A stretch of DNA of 64,000 bases, taken from positions 2,010,839-2,074,838 of the forward strand of contig NC_134515.1 of the NCBI RefSeq assembly GCF_027942865.1, written 5' to 3'. A model generated the notes under the pieces. It saw nothing but the letters and a program-made list of their open reading frames with translations. It was not told where the DNA came from and did no database searches. The stretch is from Odontesthes bonariensis (lineage: Eukaryota > Chordata > Actinopteri > Atheriniformes > Atherinopsidae). Position numbers and translations under genes: made by a program. Below are positions 59,760-64,000 of this stretch, one piece after another (the first letter of the stretch is position 1; every line of letters begins with the position of its first letter).

Positions 59760-60760
59760 TTTCTTACACGTTTTTGTAACATTCCATTTTCAACTCATTT
59801 GGTGTAGCTCTAGGCTTACAGTCAGACATCCCAAATCTTTCCAGCATTTTTACGATGTACTTTTCCTGGCTCATTTTGATTTCTCCTTCTTTCTGTTCAA
59901 ACTGTATACCCAGAAAGTTTGATATTTGTCCAAGATCTTTCATACTAAATTGGGACTTCATTGTTTCCTTAAACATGTTCAGCTGTTCCTCACTGCTTGC
60001 TGCAATGATCAAATCATCTACCCAGATGATTACGATGATTGTGTCACTTCCAATCTGCTTCCTATACACACAGTGATCGACCTGATTTCTCTCAAAATTA
60101 TTCTGTTCCAAATGATCGTTTAAGAGCTTGTACCAATTTCTCCCAGATTGTTTGAGGCCATATAGGGACTTTTTCAACTTGCACACTAATTTCCCGCCTG
60201 TTTTTGACAGCTCTTCGAAACCCTCTGGTTGATCTAAGTATATCTCTTCTTCAATGGGAGCATGTAAATATGCTGTTTTCACATCCATCTGATGTACAGA
60301 AAAGTCATTCTGTACAGCTACCTGCATCAGTGCACGTATTGAAGTGAGATTTGCTGTAGGAGCAAATGTTTCGTGGTAGTCTATTCCTTCTGTTTGTTTG
60401 TACCCTTTTGCAACATACCTTGCTTTGAACATTTTTCCTGTATCTGCATTTTCTTTTAAAGCGTAGACCCATCTTCCCCCCACTGTGTTTTTATTCTTTG
60501 GCAAAGTCACCAGTTCAAAAGTGTCGTTTTCTTTCAGTGAGGACATCTCTTCCTTCATAGCCTGTTCCCACCTAGATGCTTCAGGTGACATGATGGCTTC
60601 CCTATATGTTTGGGGAGGTCCAAACACTGCCCTGTAACAAGAATCAACATTTGCATTGGTCATTTTATCTTTGGAGCATGTCACGTAATCTTCCAAGTAT
60701 TTTGGGGCTCTCCTTTCCCTTTCTGAATGGAGTTGTTTTTGTATTTCTGTTGATGTCCCT
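59760..60760 (-). pseudogene. Copia reverse transcriptase region
   Basis: Copia RT (RVT_2) signature in order: WEQAMKEEMSSLKENDTFEL, GGRWVYALKENADTGKMFKARYVAKGY as two parts of one segment, QMDVKTAYLHAPIEEEIYLD, LKKSLYGLKQSGRNWY, and IIWVDDLIIA, the metal-binding core. Residue order and spacing are those of copia polymerases. Confidence 0.9.
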
Positions 60761-61249
60761 GCTGTATTTTCATCATTGTCATCCATTTCTGTCTCTGTGT
60801 GGTCATCCTCTTTTGATTCGTCTCTGTCACCTGTGTTTGTGACCTCACTATTTGCATCTATGACCTGGCTCTAACTTTGTGATGTGTCATCTTTGTTTTC
60901 ACTATCACATATTGTCTTTTTGTATTGTGGGAGCTCGTAGTCACCATCATCAGTTTGGGTTTGTTGTTCCACACTGCTCTTTGTGATGAATTTCACCAAT
61001 CTGTGTTTTGAAACCTTTCTGGTTTGTGGGTAGTAAACCAAATACGCAGGACTGTTCCTGCTGTAGCCTACAAATATTCCCTTGTTGCCTCTCGAATCCA
61101 ATTTGCTATGGTAATGTCTGTATGCATAGCAGTCAGACCCAAAAATCCACATTTTTGAGAGGTCTGGCTTCTTTCCCGTTAACATGAAGTATGGGGTATT
61201 TGTGTCCTGTCACTAAAGCACCGGTTTCGAATGTGTGATGCAGTTTGGA

Positions 61250-61900
61250 CGGCGTAAAGCCAGAGAGTTTTCGGTAACCCCTTCTCTAGTAGAAGGCATC
61301 TTCCCATTTAAAAAATGGTTCGCCATTGTCTCTCGGCTGTACCGTTGTGATGCGGGGAGTGAGGCGATGACGTCTCGTGCCTTATTCCTCTCTCTCGCAG
61401 TAGTGACTGGAATTCGTTGCCTGTGTACTCTGTACCGTTATCTGACCTGATGCATTTAACTGTACCATAGGGTGCTGTGTCTGCAAGGAATTTTTCTGTG
61501 GCTACAGTAGTGTCGCTTTTATTCTTAAGGAAGTAAACAGACACGGCGCCAGAAAAATCATCTGTGAACGACACTGCATATTTGTACCCCTCATGAGATG
61601 TTGGTTCGATGGGGCCGGCTAAATCTGTGTGTACAAGCTCTAGAATTTTAGTAGCTTTTGAATCAGGCTTCCTGTTTCTGGTGTTGGTGAATTTTCCCTC
61701 AGTGCATACATTGCAGTGTAGCTTTGCATTACCAGTGATTTTCATACCTTCTACCACTTCAGGTAATTTTAACACATCATCAACATTACAGTGCCCCATT
61801 ATCTCATGCCATGTTTTAACATCACAAGCTAGATTGACCTTGTCTGGGGACATCATATCATTAACAGAGGCACTGACATTGTGTTTGAGGTGGTTTACCG
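61250..61900 (-). pseudogene. Copia integrase region
   Basis: Shows the copia HHCC-type zinc-binding segment (WHEIMGHC ... LHCNVC, near 61,700-61,820). The integrase core follows (HTDLAGPIEP near 61,620; FTDDFSGAVSVYFLK near 61,545; CIRSDNGTEYTGNEF near 61,440). Confidence 0.88.
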
Positions 61901-62149
61901 TTTTTAGGTAGTACAGCCGCTCATGCACTTCAATGTTGAACACTCTTCCATCTCTGTTTATCAGTTCATTCTGTCCCTCTTTGAAGATCACCTTGGCCCC
62001 GTCATTGGTAGCTGCTTGCACAGAGATGATGCTCTGGGGGTGTGTCGGGATGAAAAGGGCCTTCTTCAGTGTGACTGTGACGCCTCTCCCTTGCACGTCC
62101 TGCAGCCAGTTCCATGTAGTGGGAGCTCGGGTTGAAGTCGTTCTCAAAT

Positions 62150-63243
62150 CGAGTGAAACAGTTTATGTCTGTTAGGATGTGGGAGGTTGCTCCCCAGTCC
62201 ACCATCGGTCCATGTGTCTTGATGTTTTCGGGGAAGGTTGTGTGACTGACAGTAAACACAAAAGTTTGTTCTTCTTTGTCAGGTTTTTGTCTTTCAGCTG
62301 TTTGTTTTGCGTCATCTTTGTGTTGGTCTCTGCACGTCTCGTCAGTGTGTGTAGAACTTTTATGGTTTGTGCACCAGTTGCCACGGTCCCGTCTTTCTGC
62401 AGTTTGTTTCGCCTCATCTTTGAACTTCTCCCTCCTTCTGCATGTCTCCTCACTGTGTGTTGAACTCTTGTGGTAGCTGCACCACTTCGACGCCCCCTTC
62501 TGTCGGCAGTCGCGAATTACGTGGCCTCGGCTTCCACATCCGTAGCAAGTCTCCGATGAGATGTCCACTTTCATCACGTTGTCAGCTTTGGTTCCACAGT
62601 CAAACTTCTCTGTTTTTTCGTAGCTTCGTAGTTTACTCTTGAACTGTGTGAACGTGATTTGTTCACTGCTCTGTGCTGTATGGATAGCGAAGGGTTTGTA
62701 GGATTCTGGCAAGCCCTTTAGAATCATTGCTACGATTAGTCCATCGCTGATAACTTCTTTCGCATTTCTCAGGGAAGTCACAGCTTTCTCAGCTCTGATA
62801 ATGTAGTCTGTCACCGTCTCGTTGTCAGCTTTCTTTAACGAGGTTAATTCCGTGTACAGTGCTATGATTCTGGGCTTAGCCTGGCTGGCGTAATGACCCT
62901 GTAGTATCTGTAGAGCCTTTCTGCCGTCATCTGTGGCATCGTGCATGACGAGAGATAAACTCTTATCGTCAAGAAACTGAATCAATTCCGCGTAGCAGTC
63001 TTCATTCTTTTCTTTATCAACGTCTTCTTCTTCGGAAAGCATGGTGTCTTTCAAACCTAGCATTCTTAAATGTCCGAGGAATTTTACTTCCCACAGTTCG
63101 TATTTGTTTTCGTCTCCGTTGAAAGCTAACCTTTCCCATTTTCCTCCTGTCGATTTGGCGCGCCTGGGCCCATAACCTGTAGGATTTTCTTGAATTGATT
63201 CGTCTCTTTCCATCTCGATCAGGAGTATATTTTCTTCATTCAT
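62150..63243 (-). pseudogene. Copia gag and protease region
   Basis: A long frame begins inside the 5' LTR, runs through the primer-binding site and gives a UBN2-type gag (GGKWERLAFNGDENKYELWE near the start; LTSLKKADNETVTDYIIRAEK in the middle). A CCHC knuckle (CYGCGSRGHVIRDC) follows near 62,530. Two similar KSSTHxxETC segments, a small internal duplication, come next. A protease-like GATSHILTD tract lies near 62,180. Gag would pack the RNA into virus-like particles; the element is a broken fossil. Confidence 0.88.
63159..63177 (-). promoter_or_regulatory. Copia primer-binding site, half-tRNA-iMet type
   Basis: Directly inside the 5' LTR the minus strand reads GGTTATGGGCCCAG. This is complementary to the anticodon arm of initiator tRNA-Met (around CTGGGCCCATAACC), not to its 3' end. 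Drosophila copia uses the same internal site, primed by a 5' half of the tRNA. Confidence 0.85.
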
Positions 63244-63542
63244 GAGTCAATAAAGATGGTGGTAAACATTACTCAGGTTTCCTTTGAGTTGAAGCGTATT
63301 TATTTTCTTTCATTTTTATAACATGACAGCGGCAGGTCAAGTGCACAGTACCGCGCACACTTAACAACTGAACTGAAGGCTCACAAACTGTCTGCATTTC
63401 CTCTAGTGTCCATACATGTCAAAATAAAAGTGCTCAATATGAGAAATATATTACATACAAATGAAGACATTACATGCTCACATATGGGCTGAAAAGAACA
63501 ACAATAAAATAACCAAAAAATAACATTTCATGAGAACACAAC
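63178..63542 (-). repeat. Copia 5' LTR
   Basis: 365 bp. The initiation codon of the gag frame (63,241-63,243) lies inside this LTR, about 65 bp before its inner edge. Confidence 0.92.
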
Positions 63543-63719
63543 TTAACAACACGTTTTACTCTTTATTATCCCAGAAGAAGACGGTTTCCTAAGAGCGACT
63601 GAAGGTTTTTCCTTTTGCATCATTTTGTCTCTTTGGGTGGGTGACTCCAGAAATAATGATGCGTCGGCACTTTACAGACGAAGCAGAACTCAACAGCCCA
63701 GATCTGTCTGACAGACTCT
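63543..63719. other. Right flank of the copia element, unassigned
   Basis: No ORF, repeat or RNA gene that I can recognise. Confidence 0.5.
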
Positions 63720-64000
63720 GTGTGAACACACTGTAACGCACTGCTGTGCATTTACGGTGGATTTACAACAGTATCCGGCTGTATCTTACAATAATCGTAA
63801 AATACTGTTGAATATTCATCCCTCACATGTAAATGAACAGTTAAATCATTTAACAACACCAGTAGATAACTGTAATTTAACAGCATAAAACAGTATTTGT
63901 AATGAATTGATGTCCAAATCCAAAATACGTTATTATACTGTTAAATAAATGACAGTAGATTCGCTGTAAGACACAGTTATCCTACCGTTAGTACTGTAAT
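63720..64000. repeat. AT-rich dispersed-repeat-like segment (ACTGTTAAAT motifs)
   Basis: Many variants of ACAGTA/TACTGT and TTTAACAG in both orientations (for example AATACTGTTGAATATT, GAACAGTTAAATCATTTAAC, TATACTGTTAAATAAATGACA). This texture is common in short non-autonomous DNA transposons of fish. It continues past the window edge and the ends are not visible, so the family is not assigned. Confidence 0.45.

Larger units (their letters stand above)
55853..63542 (-). mobile_element. Ty1/copia LTR retrotransposon, minus strand, broken and with a nested insertion
   Basis: Direct repeats at both ends (365-366 bp) enclose, read on the minus strand, a primer-binding site, gag with zinc knuckle, aspartic protease, integrase, RT and RNase H. 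Integrase before RT is the copia order. Without the nested 2.7-kb insertion the element is about 5 kb, normal for the family. The two LTRs differ by about four substitutions and one single-base indel, so the insertion is young. The element is broken, with a few breaks in the coding part besides the nested transposon. I see no clear target-site duplication at the outer edges. Copia elements are scarce in vertebrates but known in fish. Confidence 0.93.

Noticed and set aside
55840-63560. Target-site duplication of the copia element
   Set aside because: The bases just outside the two LTRs do not match under any edge placement I tried.

Overview
The window looks like teleost (ray-finned fish) nuclear DNA. 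The signs are vertebrate-type tRNA-Glu genes, fish-type L2 and L1-Tx1 LINEs, a Tc1 transposase relic, a Ty1/copia LTR element, a TAA-flanked short DNA transposon, and CTT, AAT and CATA microsatellites. I found no host protein-coding gene that I can name. LAYOUT: (1) 1-50,983 is one head-to-tail tandem array with a unit of about 645 bp. It is already under way at base 1, so its left end lies outside the window. Every complete unit carries, all on the plus strand, a fragment resembling Tc1-family transposase, a fragment of L2-type LINE reverse transcriptase, an AT-rich spacer and a complete tRNA-Glu gene (anticodon TTC). I located 79 tRNA copies: 19 match the consensus exactly, most others differ at 1-3 sites, and a minority have lost invariant bases or stem pairs. 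One copy (13,421) has the anticodon changed to TAA. Short ORFs seen in every unit start at TTG and are relic LINE or Tc1 frames or read across the tRNA; they are not genes. (2) 50,984-53,538 is a 5'-truncated L2 LINE inserted in the last unit, with a 6-bp target duplication. The interrupted unit resumes at 53,539 and at about 53,714 runs into a LINE 3' tail, which seems to preserve the ancestral state of the amplified L2 piece. (3) 53,886-55,852 is mostly unassigned sequence with a CTCF-like motif beside the array, an RFX X-box-like palindrome, a TGACCT DR1 triplet and two microsatellites. (4) 55,853-63,542 is a minus-strand Ty1/copia element with LTRs about 99% identical (hence young), a half-tRNA-iMet type primer-binding site, gag, protease, integrase, RT and RNase H. 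It is broken. It is also split by a Harbinger-like MITE (56,900-59,619), which itself holds a 5'-truncated L1-Tx1 LINE (57,195-59,319): three levels of nesting. (5) 63,543-64,000 is flanking DNA ending in an AT-rich, dispersed-repeat-like stretch. The main biology is the tRNA-Glu macrosatellite. Shared mutations, chimeric units and repeated multi-unit blocks show amplification by unequal exchange. Box A and box B are present in nearly all copies, so many could be transcribed by Pol III, yet only four have a strong T-run terminator just downstream.
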